Shown: positions 41,056 to 49,673 of the stretch, piece by piece
Position numbering within the stretch: position 1 is the first letter of the stretch
Layout of the letters: each line of letters starts with the position of its first letter
Assembly: GCF_004352915.1 (NCBI RefSeq)
Contig: NZ_SJSY01000067.1
Span: 124,001 to 188,000 of the forward strand
Origin: Flavobacterium zhairuonense
Lineage (GTDB): Bacteria; Bacteroidota; Bacteroidia; Flavobacteriales; Flavobacteriaceae
DNA: 64,000 bases
Direction of reading: 5' to 3'
Position numbers and translations under genes: made by a program
The notes under the pieces: generated by a model
The model's database searches: none
What the model was told of the DNA's origin: nothing
Seen by the model: the letters and a program-made list of their open reading frames with translations, nothing else

Positions 41056-42528
41056 ATGAAAACAATTTTAAGGAGTTTATTACTCATTTTTTTGCTGGCA
41101 TTTGCTTTGCAATCTTGTGAAGATCAAGATGATGTTGAAGCTCCTGCAACTTTGCAAGTAAACGATTTTATCTGGCACGGATTAAATGAAGTTTATTTGT
41201 GGCAAGCTGACGTGCCAAATTTAGCAGATGATAGATTCAGCACCAAAGCGGAATTAAACTCTTATTTATCTGGATATTCTGATCCGGAAGAATTATTTCA
41301 AGATTTATTAAATAAACCCATAAGTAAATATCCTGCAACGGCAATTGACCGTTTTAGCTGGATTGTGGACGATTATACTGTTTTGGAGCAAGAGCTTAAC
41401 GGAATCACAAAAAATAATGGTGTCGATTTTAAATTGACCCGAGTTTCATCTGGATCTAATGATGTTGTAGGTTATGTGCGTTACATTATCCCAAATTCGG
41501 ATGCTTCAGGTAAAGCTATTAAAAGAGGGGATTTGTTTACTTCTGTAAATGGTACAAAACTTACGGTTTCAAATTATCAATCTTTATTGATTGCTCCTGA
41601 CACTTATACTTTGGATTTTGCAGATTATAACGGATCAGCATTTGTTTTGAATGGAAAATCGGTTACTTTGACTAAAACAGTTTTAGAAGAAAATCCTATT
41701 TTGATCAATAAAGTAATTACATCTGGAGGTCATAAAATTGGTTATTTGATGTATAATGGATTTTATTCTGATTACGATGCTAGACTGAATCAAGCTTTTG
41801 GGGAATTAAAAGCACAAGGTGTTACAGATTTGGTTTTAGATTTAAGATACAATGGTGGAGGATCTGTGCGTTCTTCAACTCGCTTGGCTAGTATGATTAC
41901 TGGGCAGTTTGATGGAAAAATATTTTCTAAACAGCAATATAATCTTAAATTGATGGCTTCAATGACGACAGATGACTTGGAGACTTTAAATCAGAGATTC
42001 GTAAATAGTATTGACGGAACGGCTTTGAATAGTTTGAACTTATCAAAAGTTTATATATTGACAACTTCAAATACTGCTTCGGCAAGTGAATTGGTTATAA
42101 ACGGATTAAAACCTTATATCAATGTTGTTCAAATTGGGGAAACCACAATAGGTAAAAATGTGGGTTCTTTTACGGTTTATGATTCGCCAACTTTCACAAA
42201 AGAGAAAGTAAATCCAAATCATAAATATGCTATGCAACCATTGGTTTTCAAAATTACGAATGCACAAGATTTTGGAGATTATACATCTGGATTGACCCCT
42301 ACGTATGTTCAATTAGAATATATCAACAATTATGGTGTTTTAGGAGATCCTTCTGAGCCATTATTGAGTTTGGCAATTTCTAAAATTACTGGAGCTACAG
42401 CTAAAAAGATTCAAACAGACAAGTCTTTTATTTTGCCTTATATAAGCGATTCGAAAAAAATCAATGGATTACGAGACGAAATGTATTTAGAGAATGCTCC
42501 AAAAGGGTTTTCGAGATCATTAAAATAA
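41056..42528 (+). CDS. S41-family (C-terminal processing) peptidase, lipoprotein
   Basis: This 490-residue protein has a lipoprotein signal (FALQSC, Cys about 21). An N-terminal helical region follows (WHGLNEVYLWQ), then a PDZ-like domain (about 120-205, containing GKAIKRGDLFTSVNGTKL) and an S41 catalytic core. The core has the DLVLDLRYNGGG strand, the nucleophile Ser in TASASELVINGLKP and the Lys in GETTIGKNVG. The Ser/Lys dyad is intact. It should cleave unstructured C-termini in the periplasm or at the surface. It is divergent from the ECF sigma gene and ends at a bidirectional terminator. Confidence 0.88.
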   Translation: MKTILRSLLLIFLLAFALQSCEDQDDVEAPATLQVNDFIWHGLNEVYLWQADVPNLADDRFSTKAELNSYLSGYSDPEELFQDLLNKPISKYPATAIDRFSWIVDDYTVLEQELNGITKNNGVDFKLTRVSSGSNDVVGYVRYIIPNSDASGKAIKRGDLFTSVNGTKLTVSNYQSLLIAPDTYTLDFADYNGSAFVLNGKSVTLTKTVLEENPILINKVITSGGHKIGYLMYNGFYSDYDARLNQAFGELKAQGVTDLVLDLRYNGGGSVRSSTRLASMITGQFDGKIFSKQQYNLKLMASMTTDDLETLNQRFVNSIDGTALNSLNLSKVYILTTSNTASASELVINGLKPYINVVQIGETTIGKNVGSFTVYDSPTFTKEKVNPNHKYAMQPLVFKITNAQDFGDYTSGLTPTYVQLEYINNYGVLGDPSEPLLSLAISKITGATAKKIQTDKSFILPYISDSKKINGLRDEMYLENAPKGFSRSLK

Positions 42529-42562
42529 AAAAAAAGGCTTTCAGAAATGAAAGCCTTTTTTT
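42529..42562. terminator. Bidirectional intrinsic terminator
   Basis: AAAAAGGCTTTCA (42531-42543) pairs with TGAAAGCCTTTTT (42548-42560) around GAAA, with A and T runs outside. It lies between convergent genes and also ends the btuB-btuG transcript. Confidence 0.88.
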
Positions 42563-42601
42563 CAAAAAAAATCCAAAAACTAATTTAAAAATAAAGGTAT
42601 G

Positions 42602-43648
42602 TTAGTTGAAATAAAAACCATTTGGTCCAACTCCCACAGTTAATTCTTTTTGTGATACACCACTTAAATTGTAGATGTAAGCTTTGCTATTTGAAGCGTA
42701 ATCTCCTGCATCGGCAATGAAAATTTTGTCATTGTTTACCGCAAAACCATATATAGAACCACCAGTTGAAAGCGTTGCTGTAAAGATTGGAGCGGTTGTA
42801 GCATCAGTTGCTGTTGTATTAATAGCATATACAGCTTTGCCTGCAGTGTAGTAAATTTTATCATTGTAAATGTCCAAGTAACCTGCACGTCCTTGAGCTT
42901 GTGGAATTGTAATTTTTGAAGCTGTTTTGTCAGAAAGTTTTACTTTTATAATTTCGCTGTTAGCTCCTGAAAGCCCTCTTAGGATGTACAGTATGCCGTC
43001 TTTTGCTTCCATAGTGTCAGCATTGTATCCAATAGTTACAGGTGTCTCCAATGCTTTTGTTGCTGGATTTACAACTAATAATTTATCGCTTGAGTAAGGT
43101 TCAGTAATATATAATTTGCCATTTTCTAATAAAATTCGGTTAGCAGTAGCATTCAATTCAATTTTAGACTCATACTTGTTAGTTGCCAAGTCAATAACAG
43201 CAATATAATCGTCAGTATCGCCCGTAGCTGGATTGATGTATGAATATGTATTTGCATTTGTTACATATGCTTTTCCGTCTTTTACAACACCATATCTTGG
43301 GTTTGCCAATCCACTATCAATTTTAGCAACTAATTTAAAGGTGTATCTATTTACAACATTAATTACGTTAGATCCACCAGCAATGATATACGCTTTGTCT
43401 CCGTCAAAAAAGATGTTTTGAAGATATACTCCCGCAAAATCTCCTGCATTTGCAGTTTTGTAAACGTCAGCAGTAAAATTTGATAAATCATCACTCGCAA
43501 AAGAAACAGATCCACCGCTAGAATTTCCTTCGTTTAAGATGAAAAAACCATTATCATAAGCTCCTTTCGGATCGTTGTCATCATCGTTAGAACAAGAAAC
43601 AAAAAGCGAGACGCTGATTGCGAATAAAAATAATCTAGTTAATTTCAT
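42602..43648 (-). CDS. Surface beta-propeller lipoprotein, BtuG-like corrinoid-binding candidate
   Basis: This 348-residue protein has a lipoprotein signal (LFVSC, Cys about 19) with an acidic SNDDDNDPKG tail, an export signal for surface lipoproteins in Bacteroidota. It then forms a YncE-like beta-propeller with repeated strands (DKAYIIAGGSNVINVVN, GKLYITEPYSSDKLLVVNP, NDKIFIADAGDY). In Bacteroides, a propeller of this type beside BtuB, named BtuG, binds B12 and loads the receptor. Here it lies 5 bases after btuB in a riboswitch-controlled transcript, so the same role is inferred. Binding residues could not be checked. Confidence 0.78.
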   Translation of the reverse strand: MKLTRLFLFAISVSLFVSCSNDDDNDPKGAYDNGFFILNEGNSSGGSVSFASDDLSNFTADVYKTANAGDFAGVYLQNIFFDGDKAYIIAGGSNVINVVNRYTFKLVAKIDSGLANPRYGVVKDGKAYVTNANTYSYINPATGDTDDYIAVIDLATNKYESKIELNATANRILLENGKLYITEPYSSDKLLVVNPATKALETPVTIGYNADTMEAKDGILYILRGLSGANSEIIKVKLSDKTASKITIPQAQGRAGYLDIYNDKIYYTAGKAVYAINTTATDATTAPIFTATLSTGGSIYGFAVNNDKIFIADAGDYASNSKAYIYNLSGVSQKELTVGVGPNGFYFN

Positions 43649-43653
43649 TATAT

Positions 43654-45507
43654 TTAAAATTTAAGGTTTAAGTACATATTAAAATTTCTTCCAGGCACTG
43701 GTCTGTTTTCAAGACTTTCATAATTTTCGTTCCAAATATTCAATATTTGAAATCCGAGTTTGAAAGAACTTAAAAATTTAAAGTCATAATCGATTCCAAT
43801 ATTCGAAACCGTATAAGCATTAACAATTTCATTTGGATCATTATCTGCCTGTGTATACACAAAACCATTATACAGAAATTGGTAATAAGCAGAGATTCGG
43901 CTTCGTGAATATGAAACTGACGCTGTTACTTTATTGAAAGGAACAAAGAACAGTTGTTTGTCGGTTTCTGTGTTTTCTGAAACCGTGTATGCATAAGTAG
44001 CATTGGCTCCAAAATAATTTTTGCCATACTGTTTTTTCCAGCTCAGTAAAGTTTCGGCACCATAACTGTTGACTTTATCTGTGTTTTCGGGTCTCCAGAT
44101 GCCCCCGCTTCCTGGGACCCATCGCAATAAATCGGTAATTTTGATGTAGTAAAGTGTTTGCGTAAGCGAAATGTTTTTGAAAGTAAATACATTTCCAATT
44201 TCCGCCTGATAGGAACTTTCTGGTTTTAAATCAGGATTTCCTCCTTCTTCCCAATATAAATCGTTGAAAGTTGGAATTCTGAAATTTCTAGACAAATTCA
44301 ATTTCAAATTATACAGTTTTCCAAATTGGTAAGAAGATCCTAAATTGAATAAAACAGGCGATTTATAATTGTCTGTAAATTCTTTTCGAATACCAAATTC
44401 ACTTTTCCAGTCTTTTGAAAAATCTTGTTTTACTAATAAAGCAGCAGAACTTATTTCTCGAGTATTATCTCCAAAACCGCTTCCATAACCTTTTGTGCGG
44501 TTGTAATCTAAAATCCCGTTTACTTGTGTTGATTTGAAAAGTGTGTATCCTAAATCGGCTTTTGTGATAAAACTTTCTGTTTTTCCGTAAGTATATTGAT
44601 TTAGAGCGTTGTTTGCGTAATATTGGTAATTTTCAAAAATATAGGCCGTTTTGAAATTGGCTGTAAACTTCCCGTAATTTCCGTCGTATTCAAGTAAATT
44701 TCTGTTGAAACCGTTTACATATTTGCTTGGAGTTTCAGTTTCGGTTATTAAAGAAGTATTTCGATCTGTGTTCGAAGTCTGAGTATATAATTTTAAACTG
44801 TTTTTGGCATCAAATTTATATCCCAAATTAGCACTTAGGGTGATAACGTCGTATTGTCCATTTTGATTCCAGCGCTGTTCGCCTTTCCAAGTATATCGGT
44901 TCAAATATTTATAGTCGTTTGTCGAACTGTTTTTTGAAAAACCAATTTGGGCGCTCCACTTTTTATTGGAAATATTAGTTTTATAATTAATCCCAATGGT
45001 ATTAAAACTTCCGTAATCGAGTTTTAAATTATTCTCAAAACGATTATAAAATGCCAAATCGTTGTTTAAATGGACAGTTCCGCCCACGGCACCACTTCCG
45101 TAAATAACACTTCCGCCGCCAGCTTTTACACTAATTGAATTGTAATCTGCTCCCGAAATAGTGTTGAAATCGGTGCTTCCATTCATCTGAGAATTGATAT
45201 TAATTCCATTCCAAATAACAGCGGTTTGAGAAGAAGTCGTTCCTCTAAAAGCAACTGTCGAAAGCATTCCGCGACCGTATTCTTTAAAATAAATTGTAGA
45301 ATTGAAGTTTAATAAATCAGTTAACAAAGCCTCATTTTTATTGATAACAGAATCATTGAGTTTTAAAACCGATTGTGATGTAGAATATTTTTTAAGATTG
45401 GAATCAGAAACTAAAACTTCTTTTAAACTAGTAATAGAATCTTTTTGCGCCCAAATCAATTGGCACAACAATACTAAACTAAAGGCGAAATATTTTTTTA
45501 AAGTCAT
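43654..45507 (-). CDS. btuB: TonB-dependent cobalamin receptor
   Basis: This 617-residue outer-membrane receptor has a signal peptide (ending IWAQ), no carboxypeptidase-like extension, and a plug domain (LTDLLNFNSTIYFKEYG, TVAFRGTTSSQTAVIWNG, VKAGGGSVIYGSGAVGG). A 22-strand barrel follows, ending FNMYLNLKF. Size and plug match BtuB/FecA-type receptors. The cobalamin riboswitch 45 bases upstream and the flanking B12 genes fix the substrate as a corrinoid. It is followed after 5 bases by the BtuG-like propeller gene. Confidence 0.9.
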   Translation of the reverse strand: MTLKKYFAFSLVLLCQLIWAQKDSITSLKEVLVSDSNLKKYSTSQSVLKLNDSVINKNEALLTDLLNFNSTIYFKEYGRGMLSTVAFRGTTSSQTAVIWNGININSQMNGSTDFNTISGADYNSISVKAGGGSVIYGSGAVGGTVHLNNDLAFYNRFENNLKLDYGSFNTIGINYKTNISNKKWSAQIGFSKNSSTNDYKYLNRYTWKGEQRWNQNGQYDVITLSANLGYKFDAKNSLKLYTQTSNTDRNTSLITETETPSKYVNGFNRNLLEYDGNYGKFTANFKTAYIFENYQYYANNALNQYTYGKTESFITKADLGYTLFKSTQVNGILDYNRTKGYGSGFGDNTREISSAALLVKQDFSKDWKSEFGIRKEFTDNYKSPVLFNLGSSYQFGKLYNLKLNLSRNFRIPTFNDLYWEEGGNPDLKPESSYQAEIGNVFTFKNISLTQTLYYIKITDLLRWVPGSGGIWRPENTDKVNSYGAETLLSWKKQYGKNYFGANATYAYTVSENTETDKQLFFVPFNKVTASVSYSRSRISAYYQFLYNGFVYTQADNDPNEIVNAYTVSNIGIDYDFKFLSSFKLGFQILNIWNENYESLENRPVPGRNFNMYLNLKF

Positions 45508-45547
45508 AATTTCTACACTCTTTTTCCCGAGAGTTCGATCTTTGTTT

Positions 45548-45712
45548 CAAAGGCAGGTCTCCTGGCTTACGTCTTGTTGTTTGCCTTCCCATTCGCCGCG
45601 GTGAACAGTGGTTTGTAGATAACAACAAGCATTCTTTTCAGAACTAAGCTTACAGTTGCGGGTACAGCTCAAGATTTTACTTGATTCCCTTTTAATGTGT
45701 TTTTTTAATTAA
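45548..45712 (-). promoter_or_regulatory. Cobalamin (AdoCbl) riboswitch
   Basis: Read on the minus strand, the segment starts near AGGGAATC, continues CCGCAACTGTAAGC, then CCACTG and GGGAAGGC, and ends with the diagnostic B12 box GCCAGGAGACCTGCC (45552-45566). This order matches the cobalamin riboswitch core. A short ACTCT/AGAGT hairpin between it and the btuB ATG could be the expression platform that blocks translation when corrinoid is bound. It controls btuB and the propeller gene. It also fills most of the 300-base gap between cobC and btuB. Confidence 0.95.
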
Positions 45713-45733
45713 AAACACAACCTTAATTTTGCG

Positions 45734-45741
45734 CAAAGATA
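45734..45741 (-). promoter_or_regulatory. -7 promoter element ahead of the riboswitch
   Basis: On the minus strand TATCTTTG matches TANNTTTG and lies about 22 bases before the riboswitch. A TTG lies 21 bases upstream, slightly beyond the usual spacing. Confidence 0.5.
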
Positions 45742-45794
45742 AAGTTAAAATTATTGAATTTTCAAATTTGTTTTACTTTTTCGGACAAATTCTG

Positions 45795-45815
45795 AACAAA
45801 AGCTTTGTCAAAGCT
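45795..45815 (-). terminator. Small hairpin over the cobC stop
   Basis: On the minus strand AGCTTT-GAC-AAAGCT is followed by TTTT and overlaps the cobC stop codon. It is a weak candidate terminator that would separate cobC from the riboswitch unit. Confidence 0.4.
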
Positions 45816-46344
45816 CAATTTTAATGACTTGACCAAAATCAACTTTATTTTGAAATGCCTCTTTTAAAGGCAATGAAGTTTGATGACATAAGATACTTCT
45901 GATGATTCCGGCATGTGCGACAATTACAATTGGTTGTTTTACATTTTTTGAAATATTGTTCAACAAAAAGTCACTAACTCTGTCATGCAATTCAACAAAA
46001 GATTCTCCGTTTGAAACCTTGATATTTACGAAATCTTCCATCCATGGATTGAGTTGTTCGGGCGGAATTTCGTTCCAGTTTTTGAGTTCCCAATCGCCAA
46101 AATTCATTTCTTTTAAACGCTCATCTTCGTGATAGGAAATGGTTTTGATGTTGTTTTGAATGTGTTTCGCCAAAATCACACAACGCTTTAACGGACTTGT
46201 AAAAATCGAAGCTTCGGAAGGCAATTGCGAAACAATTTCGTCAAAGATATTATCAAAAGGAACAGCAATATCAACATCAGATTGGCCATAACAAATTCCT
46301 TTTTCGCAGATGGTTTCAGTGTGGCGAACTAGATAAATTTCCAT
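45808..46344 (-). CDS. cobC: Alpha-ribazole phosphatase, histidine phosphatase family
   Basis: This 178-residue cytoplasmic phosphatase of the phosphoglycerate-mutase-like fold should remove the phosphate from alpha-ribazole-5'-phosphate or adenosylcobalamin-5'-phosphate in nucleotide-loop assembly. The catalytic RHT motif is LVRHTET (residues 5-11), with the later FTSPLKRC and VAHAGIIRSIL motifs carrying the second Arg and His. The start at ATG 46344 is set by the LVRH motif; a longer form 60 bases upstream lies inside cobS. It overlaps cobS by 16 bases, so the pair is coupled. Confidence 0.88.
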   Translation of the reverse strand: MEIYLVRHTETICEKGICYGQSDVDIAVPFDNIFDEIVSQLPSEASIFTSPLKRCVILAKHIQNNIKTISYHEDERLKEMNFGDWELKNWNEIPPEQLNPWMEDFVNIKVSNGESFVELHDRVSDFLLNNISKNVKQPIVIVAHAGIIRSILCHQTSLPLKEAFQNKVDFGQVIKIEL

Positions 46345-47126
46345 ATAAAAAGAAGACTTAAGTAAAAAATAACTTCGCAGACTTGCTGTGTGGCACCAAG
46401 GCAATCGCCAGTATATCCGTCAATCCATTTTTGAAAATATCGCGCTAAAAAATATCTTGTCAAAAAAATAGGAATTAAAACCAACAGGATTTTTATCTGA
46501 AAAGAAAAATAGGCGAGCGCTAACAATGGAACTAATCCAAAGAAAAAAGATCCGAAAATCTCTTTCCAAGTATGTTGTTTTGCAATCGGTTTACTTTTGC
46601 TTGTTGCATCATCTCGTGAATATTCATGAGTGAAAATGATACTGATTGCAGCCAAACGGCTTAAAGAATGAGCCGAAATAAATAACAAGAATAGTAGAAA
46701 ATAGGTGTTGTCATTTTTGAAAATCAGAAGAGATTCTGAAAGCAATTTGAATTTTGCTAAAAACAACAATACCAAGCCAATTGCTCCATAAGCCCCAATT
46801 GCACTGTCTTTCATAATCATCAGGATTTTTTCTTTAGTCCAACCACCGCCAAATCCGTCGCAGACATCTGCAAAACCGTCTTCGTGGAACGCTCCTGTTG
46901 TTAAAATAGAAGCAATTATGGCGAAAATTACCGCGGTTTCTGTTGAAAGAAATAAAGAGAAAATATAGAAGGAAAGAAATGAAATACTACCAACAATCCA
47001 TCCAATAAATGGAAAATAACGGGTTGCTTTGTTCAAATAATCAGGATGATGCGTAATGTTTTTTGGACATGGAATTCTTGTATAAAACATTAAACAGGTG
47101 AAGAAAATGTGTAGTTCTTTTTTCAT
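46329..47126 (-). CDS. cobS: Adenosylcobinamide-GDP ribazoletransferase
   Basis: CobS joins adenosylcobinamide-GDP to alpha-ribazole(-phosphate) to complete the lower ligand of cobalamin. The 265-residue inner-membrane enzyme shows MFYTRIPCP near the N-terminus, FPFIGWIVG, the acidic metal site HEDGFADVCDGFGGG (about 81-95), and the terminal DGYTGDCLGATQQ motif. Several hydrophobic segments fit the usual multi-pass topology. It overlaps cobC. The upstream 250 bases hold REP-like palindromes and the RAYT gene, which separate it from the bluB-cobT gene. Confidence 0.92.
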   Translation of the reverse strand: MKKELHIFFTCLMFYTRIPCPKNITHHPDYLNKATRYFPFIGWIVGSISFLSFYIFSLFLSTETAVIFAIIASILTTGAFHEDGFADVCDGFGGGWTKEKILMIMKDSAIGAYGAIGLVLLFLAKFKLLSESLLIFKNDNTYFLLFLLFISAHSLSRLAAISIIFTHEYSRDDATSKSKPIAKQHTWKEIFGSFFFGLVPLLALAYFSFQIKILLVLIPIFLTRYFLARYFQKWIDGYTGDCLGATQQVCEVIFYLSLLFIWKFI

Positions 47127-47141
47127 TTAAAGTGTGTAAGT

Positions 47142-47368
47142 TTGGCTAAAGCCCTTTGTTTGTCAATATTAAACCAACATCTAAAGATGTTGGCAATTCA
47201 TTTCATATAAATTGCCTCCAGATTTATCTGGAGGTTAATATGAAATCACAAAGAAAAGGGCTTTAGCCAAAAAATCAAAGCAAAGTTTTTCATGTTATAA
47301 TTTTTGAATTGCCTCCAGATTTATCTGGTGGTTTAATAAAATGACAAAGAATAAGGCTTTAGCCAAAC
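47142..47368. repeat. REP-like palindrome cluster beside the RAYT gene
   Basis: The outer palindrome TTTGGCTAAAGCC (47142-47154) is inverted as GGCTTTAGCCAAA at 47260-47272, with a third copy at 47356-47368. Inner palindromes are CCAACATCTAAAGATGTTGG (47175-47194) and CCTCCAGATTTATCTGGAGG (47216-47235), the latter repeated with one change at 47313-47332. This fills the 250-base gap between cobS and the transposase gene. Confidence 0.8.
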
Positions 47369-47374
47369 TCTCGA

Positions 47375-47806
47375 CTAAATTCTTTTAAATCCAAATTTGA
47401 TCATAAACTCATCATATTCTTCTTGAAATGTTTTCTTTTTATGATGTTCTTCTTGGTTTTTGATATAATCTCGGACTTTATCAACAATCGATTCTGAAAC
47501 TGAAACAGCAAAATATTCGTCTTGCCATTCAAATTTTTCTTTTGTTAATTGATTTTTATTGATCCAATATGAAGACTCGCCTTTTAATAATTGTATTGTT
47601 TTCTGAATAGTTTGGTCATTTCCGAGCGAAATCAAGCAATGACAATGGTCATTATATCCACTAATGAACTCAATAAATATATTTTTTTTTAAGGCATTTT
47701 CTTTGATGTGATGCCAAATTTTCTGACGTAAATCAAGAGAATTTAAAAATGGGAATCTGTTTTTTGTGCTCCAAACGCAATGAATATAAACTTTTGTAAA
47801 TGGCAT
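47375..47806 (-). CDS. REP-associated tyrosine transposase (RAYT), Y1/IS200-like
   Basis: This 143-residue Y1 HUH protein begins with the family motif YIHCVWSTKNRFPFL, has the HUH metal site in NDHCHCLISL (about residue 51), and a likely catalytic Tyr in KVRDYIKNQEEHH. The FEWQDEYFAVSVS segment before it is typical of RAYT/TnpA_REP proteins. It has no tnpB partner and stands alone. REP-like palindromes lie directly 3' to it, the expected substrates of such proteins. It looks like a full-length, single-copy gene and probably interrupts the cobalamin gene cluster. Confidence 0.85.
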   Translation of the reverse strand: MPFTKVYIHCVWSTKNRFPFLNSLDLRQKIWHHIKENALKKNIFIEFISGYNDHCHCLISLGNDQTIQKTIQLLKGESSYWINKNQLTKEKFEWQDEYFAVSVSESIVDKVRDYIKNQEEHHKKKTFQEEYDEFMIKFGFKRI

Positions 47807-47869
47807 GTAAAAGATTTAAATAATTTCGATTTATGCTCAAAGTTATAAACTTTAAAAATAAAAAGAAAG

Positions 47870-49558
47870 TTATTTCTTACTAACTCCCGCGCTTTCAAAA
47901 CTAGCCATTTCATTTAAAAAAGCCTCAGCCGATTTTAAAATTGGGAAAGCAATTGCGCAACCCGTTCCTTCGCCCAAGCGCAAATCTAAATTTAAAATTG
48001 GTTTTGCATCGAGATAATCTAAAAGTTTTATATGTGCTTTTTCGGCAGAACAATGACAGAAAACGGCATTTTTTTTAATATTCGGATTTAATTTATATGC
48101 GATTAAAAATGCTGTAGTGCAAATAAAGCCGTCAACTAAAATCAGCATTTGGTTTTCAAAAGCGGCTAGCATTCCGCCCGCCATTTGCAGGATTTCAAAA
48201 CCGCCAAAATAGGCAAGTTGTGTCATTAATTCGGCTTGGCCAGAATAATTTTCGATTGCCTTTTTGAGCAAATTTTGTTTTTGAAGCAGCTTTTCCTCTT
48301 TAATTCCGGTTCCTTTTCCGACACATTCTTCAATTGAGAAACCTGTCAAAATGCTCATTAAAACAGAAGCTGTTGAAGTATTTCCAATTCCCATTTCACC
48401 AAAGCCAATACAGTTTGAACCTGTTTTTGCTATTTCTTCCACAATTGATTTTCCTCTTTCAAAACAGAATTGAACTTCGGTTTCGCTCATTGCTGGAACG
48501 TGCAGAAAAGATTGTGTTCCTTTTGCGATTTTGGCATTTATTAGTTTTGTATTCGTCGGGAAATCATAGTTCACGCCTGAATCAACAATCGACAATTCAA
48601 TACTATTTTGTTTGCAAAAAACATTTATTGCCGCGCCACCGTCAAGAAAATTATTCACCATTTGACGTGTAACATCTTGCGGATAATCGCTTACACCGTG
48701 ATTTGCTATTCCGTGATCAGCGGCAAAAACAACCATGTTTGGATTTATGATTTTCGGATTTAGTTTTTGCAAGACGGATGCCATTTGGAAAGCCAATGTT
48801 TCTAAAGTTCCTAAAGCGCCAATTGGTTTTGTTTTTGAATCTATTTTATCTTGAAGAAGTTTATCAAAATCTTCACTGTTATTTTTTTCTGACGAAGTAT
48901 TTGTATTGATTTCTGAAGTTGAACTTTCGTTTAAATGTTGAATTTCAGTGCAAATTGGTGCTTCCGATTTTTGTTTCCAATGCAATTGCTGCAACATGGG
49001 TTGATTGTCATAGTTTGTTGCAGGTTTTCCTATGCAGAAATATCCTAAAGGCTCAATATTTTCTGGTAAATCTAATATTTTTTTAAACTGGTAATAATTT
49101 AAAATAGAAACCCAGCCCATTCCGTAGCCTTGTTCTGTCAATGAAAGCCAAATATTCTGCGCCGCACAAACCGAACTGAATTTTACCGCTTCATTACTTC
49201 CAACAGTTCCAATCGTAAATTGATTTAAAACAGATCGATCATAAGCAATTATAAGTCCGATTGGTGCTTCTTCAATTGCTTCTAGTTTTAATGATCTGTA
49301 AAGTTCTTTTTGTTCGGGATTGTCAGTAAGTTCTTCGGCTTTTTTGTTGTACTCTAAAAACAGATTTTTAATGGCTGTTTTGACTTCAGAAGATTTTATG
49401 ATGTAATATCTCGTAGCATCCGTTAACCCAACAGAAGGCGCCCAATGTCCAGCCTGTAAAGCTTTTTGGATTACTTCGTCAGGAACTTCATCGGCAGTAA
49501 AATGTCGTGTGTCGCGGCGTGATTTTAAGATATCATCTAAACTAGTCATAAATTCCAT
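47870..49558 (-). CDS. bluB-cobT: BluB-CobT fusion: dimethylbenzimidazole synthase and DMB phosphoribosyltransferase
   Basis: This 562-residue fusion combines two consecutive steps. Residues about 1-205 are BluB, a flavin-destroying nitroreductase-like enzyme that makes 5,6-dimethylbenzimidazole from FMNH2 (SRRDTRHF, HWAPSVGLTDATR, QGYGMGWVSIL, GYFCIGKP). After a Ser/Asn/Glu linker (about 209-230), residues about 232-562 are CobT. CobT couples DMB to nicotinate mononucleotide (SKTKPIGALGTLE, AADHGIANHGVS, GEMGIGNTSTAS, and the catalytic Glu in LGEGTGCAIAF). ATG 49558 is preferred to an upstream in-frame TTG. The gene is flanked by cobU and the RAYT locus. Confidence 0.93.
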   Translation of the reverse strand: MEFMTSLDDILKSRRDTRHFTADEVPDEVIQKALQAGHWAPSVGLTDATRYYIIKSSEVKTAIKNLFLEYNKKAEELTDNPEQKELYRSLKLEAIEEAPIGLIIAYDRSVLNQFTIGTVGSNEAVKFSSVCAAQNIWLSLTEQGYGMGWVSILNYYQFKKILDLPENIEPLGYFCIGKPATNYDNQPMLQQLHWKQKSEAPICTEIQHLNESSTSEINTNTSSEKNNSEDFDKLLQDKIDSKTKPIGALGTLETLAFQMASVLQKLNPKIINPNMVVFAADHGIANHGVSDYPQDVTRQMVNNFLDGGAAINVFCKQNSIELSIVDSGVNYDFPTNTKLINAKIAKGTQSFLHVPAMSETEVQFCFERGKSIVEEIAKTGSNCIGFGEMGIGNTSTASVLMSILTGFSIEECVGKGTGIKEEKLLQKQNLLKKAIENYSGQAELMTQLAYFGGFEILQMAGGMLAAFENQMLILVDGFICTTAFLIAYKLNPNIKKNAVFCHCSAEKAHIKLLDYLDAKPILNLDLRLGEGTGCAIAFPILKSAEAFLNEMASFESAGVSKK

Positions 49559-49639
49559 TTTTTTATCTCGAGGCTTCGGGACCAAATTCCAATTTCATTG
49601 TGAATGTGATTATTCTTTTTTTGTAAAGGTACTTTAGTA

Positions 49640-49673
49640 TATTGGAATTTGGAATTTAAAATTTGGAATTTTC
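49640..49673. repeat. TTGGAATTT tandem repeat at the cobU 3' end
   Basis: TTGGAATTTGGAATTTAAAATTTGGAATTTT repeats a 7-8 base word and covers the cobU stop codon, so the last residues (NSKF) are encoded by it. A related TTGGAATTTGGGATTTTAATATTGGAATTT run lies at 34223-34253. Confidence 0.6.

Noticed and set aside
45302..45604. Plus-strand open frame across the btuB start and riboswitch
   Set aside because: It lies antisense to btuB and the cobalamin riboswitch, both of which have strong sequence support.
48334..48672. Plus-strand open frame inside the CobT half of the fusion gene
   Set aside because: It is antisense to conserved CobT motifs and has no start signal or domain.
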